Of a stretch of DNA of 64,000 nucleotides, positions 8,334 to 18,236 are shown piece by piece. Where the stretch lies: assembly GCF_000717345.1 (NCBI RefSeq), contig NZ_JNZA01000033.1, forward strand, positions 1 to 64,000, read 5' to 3'. The position numbers and the translations under genes were made by a program. Source of the DNA: Streptomyces lydicus (GTDB taxonomy: Bacteria; Actinomycetota; Actinomycetes; Streptomycetales; Streptomycetaceae). Within the stretch, counting starts at the first letter, position 1. Every line of letters starts with the position of its first letter. Under the pieces are notes generated by a model that was not told the origin of the DNA, ran no database searches, and saw only the letters and a program-made list of their open reading frames with translations.

Positions 8334-9569
8334 GTGACCGAAGAAGCCGTGACCGCCCACTCCCTCACCCCCGTCCTGCGGGTCCTGCGCAGCTGCCTGC
8401 ATCTGATGGTGGCCGCGCTGCTCGCGCTGGCCTCCGTCCGCGCGGTCGTGGACCACGCCCCGCACGCCCCTGCCGTTCTGCTCACCGCCGCCGCGCTGTT
8501 CGCGGTGTACGCCGTCGGCCCCCGGCTGCCCCGCGTGCGCACCTCCACCGGTGCGGCCGCGCTCTGGCTGGCCGCCGTGGCCCTGGTCTGGCTGGTGCTG
8601 CTCGCCCTGACCCCGGACGGCGTCTGGCTGGCCTTCCCGCTCTTCTTCGTGCAGCTGCACCTGCTGCCGCTGCGCTGGGCGCTGCCCGCCGTCGTGGCCA
8701 CCACCCTCGCCGCCATCGCCGGTTTCGCCCGGCACACCCACAGCCTCGGCGTCGGTACGGTCCTCGGCCCCGCCCTCGGCGCCGCCGTCGCGGTGGCCGT
8801 CGTCCTGGGGTACGAGGCCCTCTACCGGGAGAGCGAACAGCGCCGCCGTCTCATCGAGGAGCTGACCGAGGCCCGCAGCGAACTGGCCGCCGCGGAGCAC
8901 GCAGCCGGTGTGCTCGCCGAGCGCGAGCGGCTGGCCCGCGAGATCCACGACACCCTCGCCCAGGGCCTGTCCAGCATCCAGCTGCTGCTGCGGGCCGCCG
9001 AACGCGTCCTGCCGCAGCGGCCCGAGGCGGCCCTCGGCCACGTCCGGCAGGCCCGTACGGCCGCCGTCGACAACCTCGCCGAGGCACGCCGGTTCGTCCG
9101 CGCGCTGACCCCGCCCGACCTGGAGACGGGGTCGCTGCCCGCCGCCCTGGAGCGGCTGTGCGCCACCACCGCCCGTACCTCCGGCCTCGCCGTGCACTGC
9201 CAGGTCTCCGGCGCGCCGACCCCCCTGCCCACCCCGCACGAGGTCGCCCTGCTGCGCATCGCCCAGTCCGCGCTCGCCAACACCGTCCAGCACGCCGCGG
9301 CCGCCCGCGTCGAGCTGACCCTCAGCTACATGGACACCGAGGTCGCCCTGGACGTCGTCGACGACGGCGCCGGGTTCGTGCCCGCCGACGTGCCCGCCCC
9401 GGGCTCCGCGCGGGCCGGCGGCAGCGGCTTCGGCCTCGCCGCGATGCGCGCCCGGGCCCGCGCCCTGCAGGGCACCCTCGCCGTCGAGTCCGCCCCGGGG
9501 GAGGGCACCGCCGTCGCCGTCACCCTGCCCTGCGCCGCGGCGCCCGCCACCCCGGAGGCCGCCTCGTGA
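8334..9569 (+). CDS. Sensor histidine kinase (HisKA_3 / NarL-type partner)
   Basis: A 411-residue membrane kinase. About five hydrophobic segments fill residues 20-160, followed by a short coiled coil (residues 163-195). The HisKA_3 box EIHDTLAQG carries phospho-acceptor His205, and a GHKL ATPase domain ends with GSGFGLAAMRARA. The large membrane part and lack of an extracytoplasmic sensor domain resemble DesK/LiaS-type intramembrane sensors. The GTG start follows GAAGGGGCC. Its last bases overlap the response regulator start (GTGA). Confidence 0.92.
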   Translation: MTEEAVTAHSLTPVLRVLRSCLHLMVAALLALASVRAVVDHAPHAPAVLLTAAALFAVYAVGPRLPRVRTSTGAAALWLAAVALVWLVLLALTPDGVWLAFPLFFVQLHLLPLRWALPAVVATTLAAIAGFARHTHSLGVGTVLGPALGAAVAVAVVLGYEALYRESEQRRRLIEELTEARSELAAAEHAAGVLAERERLAREIHDTLAQGLSSIQLLLRAAERVLPQRPEAALGHVRQARTAAVDNLAEARRFVRALTPPDLETGSLPAALERLCATTARTSGLAVHCQVSGAPTPLPTPHEVALLRIAQSALANTVQHAAAARVELTLSYMDTEVALDVVDDGAGFVPADVPAPGSARAGGSGFGLAAMRARARALQGTLAVESAPGEGTAVAVTLPCAAAPATPEAAS

Positions 9570-10201
9570 CGCCGTCCCCCGTCCGGCTGCTGCTCGCCGA
9601 CGACCACCCCGTCGTGCGCGCCGGGCTGCGCGCCGTGCTGGAGACCGAACCGGACTTCGAGGTGGTCGCCGACGTGCCCACCGCGGAACGGGCGGTCGAG
9701 CTCGCGGCCGGCGGCGGCTTCGACGTGGTCCTCATGGACCTGCAGTTCGGCGGCCGGATGCTGGGCTCGCAGGCCACCGCCGCGATCACCGCCCGCCCCG
9801 ACGCGCCCCGCGTCCTGGTCCTGACCACGTACGACACCGACGCCGACATCCTCGCCGCCATCGAGGCCGGCGCCACCGGCTACCTGCTCAAGGACGCCCC
9901 GCCGGAGGAGCTGGCGGCCGCCGTGCGCACCGCGGCGGCCGGCAAGTCCGCGCTCGCGCCCACCATCGCGCTGCGCCTGATGGACCGGATGCGCACCCCC
10001 GCCACCGCCCTCTCCCGCCGGGAGACCGAGGTGCTCCAGCTCGTCGCCGACGGCCTCTCGAACGCCGCGATCAGCAAGCGGCTCTTCCTCAGCCAGGCGA
10101 CCGTCAAATCCCACCTCGTCCACATTTACGCGAAGCTGGGCGTGGACTCCCGTACGTCCGCGGTCGCCGCCGCCACCGCGCAGGGGCTGATCCGCCGCTG
10201 A
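9566..10201 (+). CDS. Response regulator, NarL/FixJ family
   Basis: A 211-residue regulator with a receiver domain (DD at 12-13, phospho-acceptor Asp58 in VVLMDLQF, Lys in YLLKDAP) and a C-terminal LuxR helix-turn-helix from about residue 145 (LSRRETEVLQLVADGLSN). It is the partner of the kinase with which it overlaps by 4 bp. The inverted repeat at 8276-8301 is its most likely target, giving control of the divergent ABC exporter and of its own operon. Confidence 0.93.
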   Translation: MTPSPVRLLLADDHPVVRAGLRAVLETEPDFEVVADVPTAERAVELAAGGGFDVVLMDLQFGGRMLGSQATAAITARPDAPRVLVLTTYDTDADILAAIEAGATGYLLKDAPPEELAAAVRTAAAGKSALAPTIALRLMDRMRTPATALSRRETEVLQLVADGLSNAAISKRLFLSQATVKSHLVHIYAKLGVDSRTSAVAAATAQGLIRR

Positions 10202-10230
10202 AAACCGGCGCGCCGACCGCCCGCGCGGGA

Positions 10231-10252
10231 CCGGGCACGGGCCGTGGCCCGG
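10231..10252 (+). terminator. Hairpin after the response regulator
   Basis: CCGGGCACGG (10231-10240) pairs with CCGTGGCCCGG (10242-10252) apart from one bulged base. It lies 30 bp after the stop and separates the two-component operon from murC. No T-run follows. Confidence 0.45.
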
Positions 10253-10326
10253 CGCTGTCGGTGCCGGGTGCGAGAATCATCGACAGCACCACAGCTCGCG
10301 ATGATCGACGATCAGGGAGACGCACC

Positions 10327-11724
10327 ATGGCATCCGCCGTCCCAGCCTCGATGGACCGGCCGCACTTCATCGGCATCGGTGGAGCCGGCATGTCGGGCAT
10401 CGCCAAGATCCTCGCGCAGCGCGGCGCCCAGGTGGCGGGCAGCGACGCCAAGGACTCCGCGACCGCCGAGGCGCTGCGCGCCCTGGGCGTCACGGTCCAC
10501 CTCGGCCACGCCGCCGAGCACCTCGCCGCCGACGCCACGAGCGTCGTGGTCTCCTCCGCGATCCGCCCGGACAACCCGGAGCTGGCCGCCGCCCAGGAGC
10601 GCGGCATCCCGGTCGTGCACCGCTCCGACGCCCTCGCCTCCCTCATGGACGGCCTGCGCCCCATCGCGGTGGCGGGCACCCACGGCAAGACGACCACGAC
10701 GTCCATGCTCGCCGTCTCGCTCGGCGCCCTCGGCCTGAAGCCGTCGTACGCCATCGGCGGTGACCTCGACGCACCGGGCTCCAACGCCGAGCACGGCGCC
10801 GGCGACATCTTCGTCGCCGAGGCAGACGAGAGCGACCGCAGCTTCCACAAGTACGCCCCCGAGGTCGCGATCATCCTCAACGTGGAGCTGGACCACCACG
10901 CCAACTACGCCTCGATGGACGAGATCTACGAGTCCTTCGAGACGTTCGTCGGCCGTATCCGCCCCGGCGGCACCCTGGTCATCTCCGCCGACCACGCCGG
11001 CGCCCGCGAGCTGACCGAGCGGATCTCCGGCCGCCACGACATCGAGGTCGTCACCTACGGCGAGGCCAAGGACGCCGACGTGCGCATCCTCAAGGTCAAC
11101 CCCCGCGGCCTGACCAGCGACGTCACGGTCACGCTCACCAGCGGCAAGATCCTCACCTTCACGGTCTCCGTCCCCGGCCGGCACTACGCGAGCAACGCCG
11201 TCGCCGCCCTGGCCGCCGGCGTCGCCCTGGACCTGCCGCCGCACAACCTCGCCTCCGCGCTCGGCAAGTACACGGGCGTCAAGCGCCGCCTCCAGCTCAA
11301 GGGCGAGGCGGCCGGCGTCCAGGTCATCGACTCCTACGCCCACCACCCCACGGAGATGACCGCCGACCTGGAAGCCATCCGCGGCGCCGCGGAGGACGCC
11401 CGGGTGCTGGTCGTCTTCCAGCCGCACCTCTTCTCCCGTACCCAGGAGCTGGGCGCGGAGATGGGCCAGGCGCTCGCCCTCGCCGACGCCTCCGTGGTCC
11501 TGGACATCTACCCGGCCCGCGAGGACCCGATCCCGGGCGTCACCAGCGAGCTGATCATCGACGCGGCGCGCGCCGCCGGCGCCACCGTCACGGCCGTGAG
11601 CGACCAGGCCCGCGTCCCGGACGTGATCGCCGGAATGGCCGGGCCCGGTGACCTTGTTCTCACCATGGGCGCGGGCGATGTGACCGACCTCGGCCCCGCC
11701 ATCCTGACCCGCCTGGGCAGCTGA
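10327..11724 (+). CDS. murC: UDP-N-acetylmuramate--L-alanine ligase
   Basis: A 465-residue Mur ligase that adds L-alanine to UDP-MurNAc with ATP in the cytoplasm, the first peptide step of peptidoglycan synthesis. It shows the N-terminal Rossmann loop GIGGAGMSGIA, ATP loop GTHGKTTTT (117-125), VEADESDRSF, and ligase-domain motifs YAHHPTE and FQPHLFSRT. The ATG at 10327 has AGGGAGA upstream. It lies outside the division/cell-wall cluster and is followed 18 bp later by msrB, an arrangement I associate with Streptomyces. Confidence 0.96.
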   Translation: MASAVPASMDRPHFIGIGGAGMSGIAKILAQRGAQVAGSDAKDSATAEALRALGVTVHLGHAAEHLAADATSVVVSSAIRPDNPELAAAQERGIPVVHRSDALASLMDGLRPIAVAGTHGKTTTTSMLAVSLGALGLKPSYAIGGDLDAPGSNAEHGAGDIFVAEADESDRSFHKYAPEVAIILNVELDHHANYASMDEIYESFETFVGRIRPGGTLVISADHAGARELTERISGRHDIEVVTYGEAKDADVRILKVNPRGLTSDVTVTLTSGKILTFTVSVPGRHYASNAVAALAAGVALDLPPHNLASALGKYTGVKRRLQLKGEAAGVQVIDSYAHHPTEMTADLEAIRGAAEDARVLVVFQPHLFSRTQELGAEMGQALALADASVVLDIYPAREDPIPGVTSELIIDAARAAGATVTAVSDQARVPDVIAGMAGPGDLVLTMGAGDVTDLGPAILTRLGS

Positions 11725-11742
11725 GCTGAGGAGGCACCCCAG

Positions 11743-12150
11743 ATGCCGTACGAGATCGACAAGCCCGACGAGCAGTGGCGCACCGAGCTGACCCCGGCCG
11801 AGTACCGCGTACTCCGCCAGGCAGGCACCGAGCCCGCGTTCGTCGGGGAGTACACCGACACCAAGACCACCGGCGTCTACTCCTGCCGCGCCTGCGGTGC
11901 CGAACTCTTCCGCTCGGACACCAAGTTCGAGAGCCACTGCGGCTGGCCGTCCTTCTACGACCCGAAGGACAGTGACGCGGTCGAGCTCATCGAGGACCGC
12001 TCTCACGGCATGCTCCGCACCGAGGTCCGCTGCGCCCGCTGCGGCTCGCACCTGGGGCACGTCTTCGCGGGCGAGGGCTACCCGACGCCGACGGACCAGC
12101 GGTACTGCATCAACAGCATCTCGCTGCGGCTGACGCCGGACGAGGGCTGA
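11743..12150 (+). CDS. msrB: Peptide-methionine (R)-S-oxide reductase
   Basis: A 135-residue MsrB that reduces methionine-R-sulfoxide in proteins. Zinc ligands are Cys48/Cys51 (YSCRACG) and Cys97/Cys100 (RCARCGSHLGHVF). The catalytic Cys122 lies in YCINSIS, and Cys66 in HCGWPSF is the likely resolving cysteine. GAGG precedes the ATG. It sits 18 bp after murC, so the two are probably co-transcribed. A 30-bp palindrome closes the operon. Confidence 0.96.
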   Translation: MPYEIDKPDEQWRTELTPAEYRVLRQAGTEPAFVGEYTDTKTTGVYSCRACGAELFRSDTKFESHCGWPSFYDPKDSDAVELIEDRSHGMLRTEVRCARCGSHLGHVFAGEGYPTPTDQRYCINSISLRLTPDEG

Positions 12151-12153
12151 GGT

Positions 12154-12183
12154 GCCGCGGGGGCCCGGCCGGGCCCCCGCGGC
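12154..12183. terminator. Perfect 30-bp palindrome, bidirectional terminator candidate
   Basis: Fifteen bases starting GCCGCGGGGG are followed directly by their exact reverse complement, between the convergent msrB and phosphopantetheinyl transferase genes. As RNA it would form a very stable hairpin from either strand. No T-run is present, as is common in Streptomyces. Confidence 0.7.
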
Positions 12184-12202
12184 CGCCGTTGTCCGCGACG
12201 GC

Positions 12203-12858
12203 TCACGCCTTCACCGCGATCGCGGTCACCACCAGCCCTTCGCCGATCAGCCAGCCGCCGGTGAACTCCTTGAGTTCCTCGCCGTTGACGACCGGGCCCG
12301 GTACGAGGAGCCGGGCCGTGAAGGTCGCGTCGGTGGGGTCGAAGGTGAGCAGGGCGTCCTCGAAGCCCAGCCAGCGCCGGGTGAGCGGGTACCACGCCTT
12401 GTAGACGGACTCCTTGGCGCTGAAGATCAGCCGGTCCCAGCTGACCTCGGGCTGCAACGCCGCCAGACCGCGCAGCTGCGCGCGCTCCTCGGGCAGGGTG
12501 ACCAGGTCGATCACGCCGGGGTCGTTCACCGGCTCATTGGGCTCCGCGTCCAGGCCCACCGTCAGCACGTCCCGGCGGCGGGCCACCGCGGCGGCGCGGT
12601 AGCCCGCGCAGTGGGTCATCGCGCCGACCACGCCGTCCGGCCACTGCGGCGCCCGGTCCCTGCCCGGGAGCAGCGGCGCCGGGGCGAAGCCGAGCCGGGA
12701 CAGCGCGCTGCGGGCGCAGCCGCGTACGGTGCCGAACTCCAGCTGGCGCTTGGGGACCGCGTCGGCCACCAGCGCGCGCTCCTCGGGGAACATCTCCGAC
12801 AGCGGGGCGTCGCGGAACGCCTCGGCGGTCACGACGGGCGCCGGCAACAACTTGTCGA

Positions 12859-12862
<4 letters not shown>
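12203..12862 (-). CDS. 4'-phosphopantetheinyl transferase (EntD/Sfp superfamily)
   Basis: A 219-residue enzyme that moves 4'-phosphopantetheine from CoA to carrier proteins of polyketide or peptide synthases. It shows MTHCAGYRAA, the magnesium-binding GLDAEP, and FSAKESVYKAWYP. The pattern is EntD-like. Its ATG (12862) overlaps the stop of the metallophosphoesterase gene by 4 bp, so the two are translated together. No synthase gene is nearby, so it probably acts on carrier proteins encoded elsewhere. Confidence 0.92.
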
Positions 12863-13806
<944 letters not shown>

Positions 13807-13868
13807 GATCGAAGTAAAGACGGTGCGGGGGCGGGAGTGAAGGGCGGACGGGGGAGAAGGGCCGTCCG

Positions 13869-15506
13869 TCACCGGCCTGGTCGTGTCGGCGGGGGCGGGG
13901 GAGCGGGCCGCCCGCCGGTCCCCGTGGTCGCGGCGCCGCCGCGTCGGATGCGGGTCGCCAGCCACAGGTCGAAGCGGTCGTCGGGGTCGTCGAGGCGGCG
14001 GCCGGTGAGGTCCATGGCCTTGTCGAGGCGGTTGCGTACGGTGTGCCGGTGGACGCCGAGCCGCCGGCTGGTGGCGTCCCAGGCGCCGCCGGTCTCCAGC
14101 CAGGCGGCCAGGGTGGCGATCAGCTCCTCGCCGTTGTCGGCGAGGTCGAGCGGGCCGAGCACGGAGTCGGCGTAGCCGTGCAGCGTACGGCGGTCGCCGA
14201 GGTCGAGCAGCAGCCGGCTGGCCTGGCTCTGCCGGGCCTCGGCGGGTTCGCCTGCGGACCGGCTGACGGCCAGCAGCCCGGCCGCCTGACGCAGCGACAC
14301 CCGTACCGCCTCCGGCGCGGTGACCGGGCCGATGCCGGCCGGGTGGTGCGGGGCGAAGCGGGCGAGCACGTCGCGGACGTCCAGGTCCTCGCCGACCACT
14401 GCCTCGATGAGCCCGCCCGGCGTCCCGCCGGGGCCCGTGCCGGTGACCCGGACGAGGCCGCCGGGGATCGCCAGTGCCAGATCGGCGGCCATCTCCTGCG
14501 CGGCGGCCGCGGCGGCCTCACCGGCCGCGCCGTTCGCCGCCTCCCGGCCGTCCTCCGGCTCCACCACGACGCCGCGCACCCGCTCGGCCGTCAGCCCCAC
14601 CGAGTGCAGCATGTCCCGGGCCCGGTCCGCCGCCGGATCCTCCGCGGCCAGCAGCTCCGACAGCAGCGCCGACCTGCGGCGGCGCTCCGGCTCGTCGCGC
14701 AGGTGGCGGCGCTCCAGCTCCAGGGAGAGCAGCGAGACCAGTCCGGGGACGACCGAACGGGCGGCGTCGTCCGGGCGGCCGGTGAGCAGCAGCAGCCCGC
14801 GCAGCCGCCGCGCGCCCAGCGGCTGGACCTCCAGCTGCTGCCCTCCGGCGGTGCTGGACGCGCTGCCGCGCAGCCCGCGTGCGGCGACCCGTTCGACGAG
14901 GTCGCGGGCCTGCGGCGGCGGGGTGTGCTGCGCGCGGTCGCCGGTCGCGAGCAGCCGGCCCAGCGGATCGAGCACCGCCGCCCCCACCCCGGTGGCCGCC
15001 GTCCACTCCGCCAGCATCGGCCGCAGCCCGTCGCCGGCCGCCGCGGCGGTGAGCCGTCGCTGGGTGGCGAACGCCCGGTGCAGCACCTCGCGCTGTTCGT
15101 CGGCCCGGGCGTCGAAGACGGCCTTGGTGACGGCGATGAACGGGACCTCGTCGGGCACCGTCAGCAGCGGCAGCCCCGCCTCCTCGGCCGCCGCCACCAG
15201 CGGCGCCGGCGCCTCCTGGTACGGCAGCCCCTGGCCCAGCCCGAGCGCCAGGCACGCCGCCCCGCCCTCGGTCACCTCCCGGACGTACGCCCGGCAGGCG
15301 GCCGGGTCGCTCGGCAGCAGCAGGCCGATGGTCATCAGCAGTTCCCCGCCCTGGAGCCACTTTCCCGGGACCGGCAGATCGGAGACGGTCGCCGCCTCGA
15401 TCGTGCGGTCCAGCAGCCGCGGCGGCACGTCGTAGGTGACCGACAACGCGAGGTCGGACCGGGCCAGCAGGTCGGAGATTCGCAGGGGCATAGACATAGT
15501 GTCCAT
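13869..15506 (-). CDS. PucR-family transcriptional regulator
   Basis: A protein of about 545 residues. The N-terminal PucR domain (residues 8-125) is followed by a GGDEF-like/CdaR middle region and a C-terminal helix-turn-helix (HRHTVRNRLDKAMDLTGRRL). Family members control purine, amino-acid or amine catabolism, but no such pathway adjoins it. Starts at 15506, 15497 and 15491 are all possible and none has a strong Shine-Dalgarno. An inverted repeat overlaps the 15506 start, which suggests self-regulation. Confidence 0.85.
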   Translation of the reverse strand: MDTMSMPLRISDLLARSDLALSVTYDVPPRLLDRTIEAATVSDLPVPGKWLQGGELLMTIGLLLPSDPAACRAYVREVTEGGAACLALGLGQGLPYQEAPAPLVAAAEEAGLPLLTVPDEVPFIAVTKAVFDARADEQREVLHRAFATQRRLTAAAAGDGLRPMLAEWTAATGVGAAVLDPLGRLLATGDRAQHTPPPQARDLVERVAARGLRGSASSTAGGQQLEVQPLGARRLRGLLLLTGRPDDAARSVVPGLVSLLSLELERRHLRDEPERRRRSALLSELLAAEDPAADRARDMLHSVGLTAERVRGVVVEPEDGREAANGAAGEAAAAAAQEMAADLALAIPGGLVRVTGTGPGGTPGGLIEAVVGEDLDVRDVLARFAPHHPAGIGPVTAPEAVRVSLRQAAGLLAVSRSAGEPAEARQSQASRLLLDLGDRRTLHGYADSVLGPLDLADNGEELIATLAAWLETGGAWDATSRRLGVHRHTVRNRLDKAMDLTGRRLDDPDDRFDLWLATRIRRGGAATTGTGGRPAPPPPPTRPGR

Positions 15507-15526
15507 CACATATCCATGGGATGGAC
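15501..15526. promoter_or_regulatory. Inverted repeat at the PucR-type gene start
   Basis: GTCCATC (15501-15507) and GATGGAC (15520-15526) are perfect reverse complements with a 12-bp spacer, overlapping the most upstream start codon of the PucR-type gene. An autoregulatory operator is plausible. Confidence 0.4.
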
Positions 15527-15610
15527 GATCGGGCGATCGAGTCCCGGCGGCCGGGCCCCTGGTCACGGGCGGACCGAGGTGTGCCTGCGCCTCGGCGGTG
15601 TCGGGTGGGG

Positions 15611-16324
15611 TCAGCCGGTGTCGAGGCCGTCGACCAGGCGGTCGAGGAACCGGGTGAACAGGGCCTCGGGGGCCGGGGGGCGGCCGGGTGCGGAGAGCGC
15701 CTCGGCCAGCTCCGGGTGGTGGCCGTCGGCCGCGACGGCGGCGAGGTAGCGGGCTTCGGCCGCGGCCCGGCCGGGCGCGTCGGCGGCGGCCGCCTGCCGG
15801 ATCTCGTAGCCGACGTGCGAGGCGACGAAGCCGGTGAGCAGGCTGAACACCTCCAGCTTCGCGCTGCCGTCCAGCCGGGTGGGCCGCAGGGCGGCGAGCG
15901 CGTGTTCCAGGAATGCCAGGGAGTGCGGGCCGGGCGTGCGCCGGGTGGCCAGCGCGGCGGGCAGCCAGGTGTGACGGAGCATCAGGTCCCGCTGGAGGTG
16001 CCCGATGGCCTTCAGGTCGGTGCGCCAGTCGCCGGTGCGGGCCGGTGCCGGGAGTTCGCCGCTGACGTGGTCGACCATCAGCTCCAGCAGGGTTTCCTTC
16101 TCGGGGGCGTAGCTGTAGAGCGACATGACGCCGGCCCCGACCTCGGAGGCGACCCGCCGCATGGTGACCGCCTCCAGCCCCTCGGCGTCCGCCAGGGCGA
16201 CCGCCGCGGCGGTGATCGCCTCGCGGCTGAAGGAGGGCTTGCGGCCCCTGCCGGACGGGCGGGGGTTCAGCCAGAGCTGCTGGGGGTCGACACCTGCGGT
16301 GCCGGCCCCGTGACCACCGGGCAC
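15611..16324 (-). CDS. TetR-family regulator (TetR_C_1-like)
   Basis: A 237-residue protein. The helix-turn-helix lies near residues 30-75 (ITAAAVALADAEGLEAVTMRRV then VGAGVMSLYSYAPEKETLL), followed by a larger C-terminal domain like that of tetracycline-repressor-type regulators. The GTG at 16324 is supported by AAAGGAA seven bases upstream. It is divergent from the CocE-type hydrolase at 16427 and probably represses that gene. Confidence 0.9.
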   Translation of the reverse strand: MPGGHGAGTAGVDPQQLWLNPRPSGRGRKPSFSREAITAAAVALADAEGLEAVTMRRVASEVGAGVMSLYSYAPEKETLLELMVDHVSGELPAPARTGDWRTDLKAIGHLQRDLMLRHTWLPAALATRRTPGPHSLAFLEHALAALRPTRLDGSAKLEVFSLLTGFVASHVGYEIRQAAAADAPGRAAAEARYLAAVAADGHHPELAEALSAPGRPPAPEALFTRFLDRLVDGLDTG

Positions 16325-16389
16325 GAGCGTTTCCTTTCCTCTCCCGGACCGCCGGGACTTGCGGAGTCCATCCAAGCATCCACTATTCT

Positions 16390-16404
16390 CGTACAACGTA
16401 CGTA
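16390..16404. promoter_or_regulatory. Candidate TetR operator between 16324 and 16427
   Basis: The AT-richer stretch CGTACAACGTACGTA contains a direct repeat of CGTAC and the perfect 8-bp palindrome ACGTACGT (16396-16403). It sits midway between the divergent TetR and hydrolase genes. Confidence 0.45.
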
Positions 16405-16426
16405 AAAAGTGGAGGGGAAACGAACG

Positions 16427-18142
16427 ATGACACCGCACCCGCACGACGTCGTGCCGAAGCCCGAGCGAGCCGTCCCGCCCGGCAAGCCACCGCTGGCCTC
16501 CCGGATGATGCGGGCGACCTGGCGCGGCCTCCCCGCCGCGCGGTACGGAGCCGGCTGTGAACGGGGTCTCGTGGTCCCGGCCGCGGACGGCAGCCCCCTG
16601 CTCACCGACCACTACTTCCCGCGGGCGAAGGGCGACTTCCCCACCCTCCTCGTGCGCTCGCCCTACGGCCGGGGCCTGCCGTGGTCACCCATGTTCGGCA
16701 TGCTCTTCGCCGAGCAGGGCTTCCACGTGGTCCTCCAGAGCTGCCGCGGCACCGGCGGCTCGGGCGGCCGGTTCGACCTGTGGCGCAACGAACCCGGCGA
16801 CGGCCGGGCCACCGTGGCCTGGCTGCGCGAACAGCCCTGGTTCAGCGGCACGCTGGGCACCATCGGCCCCAGCTACCTGGGCTATGTGCAGTGGGCGCTC
16901 GCCCTGGACCCGCCGCCGGAGCTGAAGGCCATGGTCATCCAGATCGGTCTGCACGATCCGCACGCCCTCTTCCACGAGGGCGGCGCGCTCCGCCTGAGCA
17001 ACGCCCTCGCCGTCGGCGCCGGCATGACCTACCAGCACCAGGGACTGGTCCCGTTCGTGCGGGCGGCGCTGCGCCTCCAGCGCGGTCTGCGCCGGATCAC
17101 CACCGCACGACCGCTGCGCGGCGCCCACGCGTCGGCCCTCGGCGACGTGTCCTGGCTGGACGAGGCGATGTCCCGCACGGACGCCGACGACCCGTATTGG
17201 CACGGCGCGTCCTTGAGCGCGGCGGCGGAGCGGCAGACGGTGCCCACCGCCCTGATCGGTGGCTGGCACGACGCCCTGGCCGACCAGACCTTCGAGCAGT
17301 TCGCCCGCCTGGGCCGGGACGGCTGCGACACGTCCCTGCTCGTCGGCCCCTGGACCCACACCTCCGCGCTTCAGCAGGGGTGGCCCGAGGTGTTCACCGA
17401 GAGCCTCGCCTGGCTGCGCGCGCACCTCTGTGACGACCCCGCCGGGCTGCGGCCCACCCGCGTGCGGGTGCACGTGGGCGGCGAAGGTGTCTGGCGGGAC
17501 CTCGACGACTGGCCGCCCACCGGGCCGGTGACGACGTGGTTCCCCGCCGCCGACGGGACCCTCGGCCGGCAGGCGCCCGCGGATCCCGAGCCCCTGACGT
17601 CCTTCCGCTACGACCCCGCGGACCCCACCCCTTCCGTGGGCGGGCCCCTGCTCTCCCGGGACGCCGGGCCGCGCGACAACCGCACCCTGGAAGCGCGCGA
17701 GGACGTCCGGACCTTCACCGGTGCGCCGCTGACCGAACCCGTCGAGATCCTCGGCCCGGTCTCCGCCCGCCTGCGGATCTCCACGGACACCGGATACGCG
17801 GACGTCTTCGCCCGCCTCTGCGACGTCGACGCCGAGGGCCGTTCCACCAACATCTGCGACGGGCTGACCCGGCTGCGGACCACCGGGCAGGCCCCTTCCG
17901 ACGTCACCGTCGCGATGAGCTCCACCGCCTACCGCTTCGCCGCGGGGCACCGCATGCGCCTCCAGGTCAGCGGCGGCGCCCATCCGCGCTACGCCCGCCA
18001 TTCCGGCACCGGGGAGCCGGCGGTCGATGCCACCGGCCTCGTGCCGGTCCGCCTCACGCTGCACGGCGGCTCGACGCTGACGCTTCCGCACGGGGCGCAG
18101 GCGGTCCGGGGCGCCCCCGGTGCCGGGTGGCCGCCCGCATGA
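16427..18142 (+). CDS. CocE/NonD-family hydrolase (X-Pro dipeptidyl-peptidase S15-like)
   Basis: A 571-residue alpha/beta hydrolase with the nucleophile Ser in GPSYLGYVQW (near residue 150), Asp in GGWHDALADQ and His in GPWTHT. A C-terminal jelly-roll domain begins near residue 400. The family includes cocaine esterase, acylases and X-Pro peptidases. There is no signal peptide, so it is cytoplasmic. GGAGGGGA precedes ATG 16427. Substrate is unknown; control by the divergent TetR protein suggests induction by a small hydrophobic molecule. Confidence 0.9.
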   Translation: MTPHPHDVVPKPERAVPPGKPPLASRMMRATWRGLPAARYGAGCERGLVVPAADGSPLLTDHYFPRAKGDFPTLLVRSPYGRGLPWSPMFGMLFAEQGFHVVLQSCRGTGGSGGRFDLWRNEPGDGRATVAWLREQPWFSGTLGTIGPSYLGYVQWALALDPPPELKAMVIQIGLHDPHALFHEGGALRLSNALAVGAGMTYQHQGLVPFVRAALRLQRGLRRITTARPLRGAHASALGDVSWLDEAMSRTDADDPYWHGASLSAAAERQTVPTALIGGWHDALADQTFEQFARLGRDGCDTSLLVGPWTHTSALQQGWPEVFTESLAWLRAHLCDDPAGLRPTRVRVHVGGEGVWRDLDDWPPTGPVTTWFPAADGTLGRQAPADPEPLTSFRYDPADPTPSVGGPLLSRDAGPRDNRTLEAREDVRTFTGAPLTEPVEILGPVSARLRISTDTGYADVFARLCDVDAEGRSTNICDGLTRLRTTGQAPSDVTVAMSSTAYRFAAGHRMRLQVSGGAHPRYARHSGTGEPAVDATGLVPVRLTLHGGSTLTLPHGAQAVRGAPGAGWPPA

Positions 18143-18236
18143 GCTGAGGCACTTCGTCCCGTTATGGTCGAGAAGTGGGGGAGTGGTGGTTCTCCGCTTC
18201 CCGGCCCGGCGGATCGGACGAAGGGACGTGAGCGGT

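Noticed and set aside
8163..9293. Upstream extension of the MacB-type permease frame
   Set aside because: The extra 377 residues lie antisense to the histidine kinase and have no transporter features; the family-typical start is at 8162.
10312..12060. Minus-strand frame opposite murC and msrB
   Set aside because: Pure antisense of well-supported enzymes; Gly/Val/Asp-rich composition and no recognisable domain.
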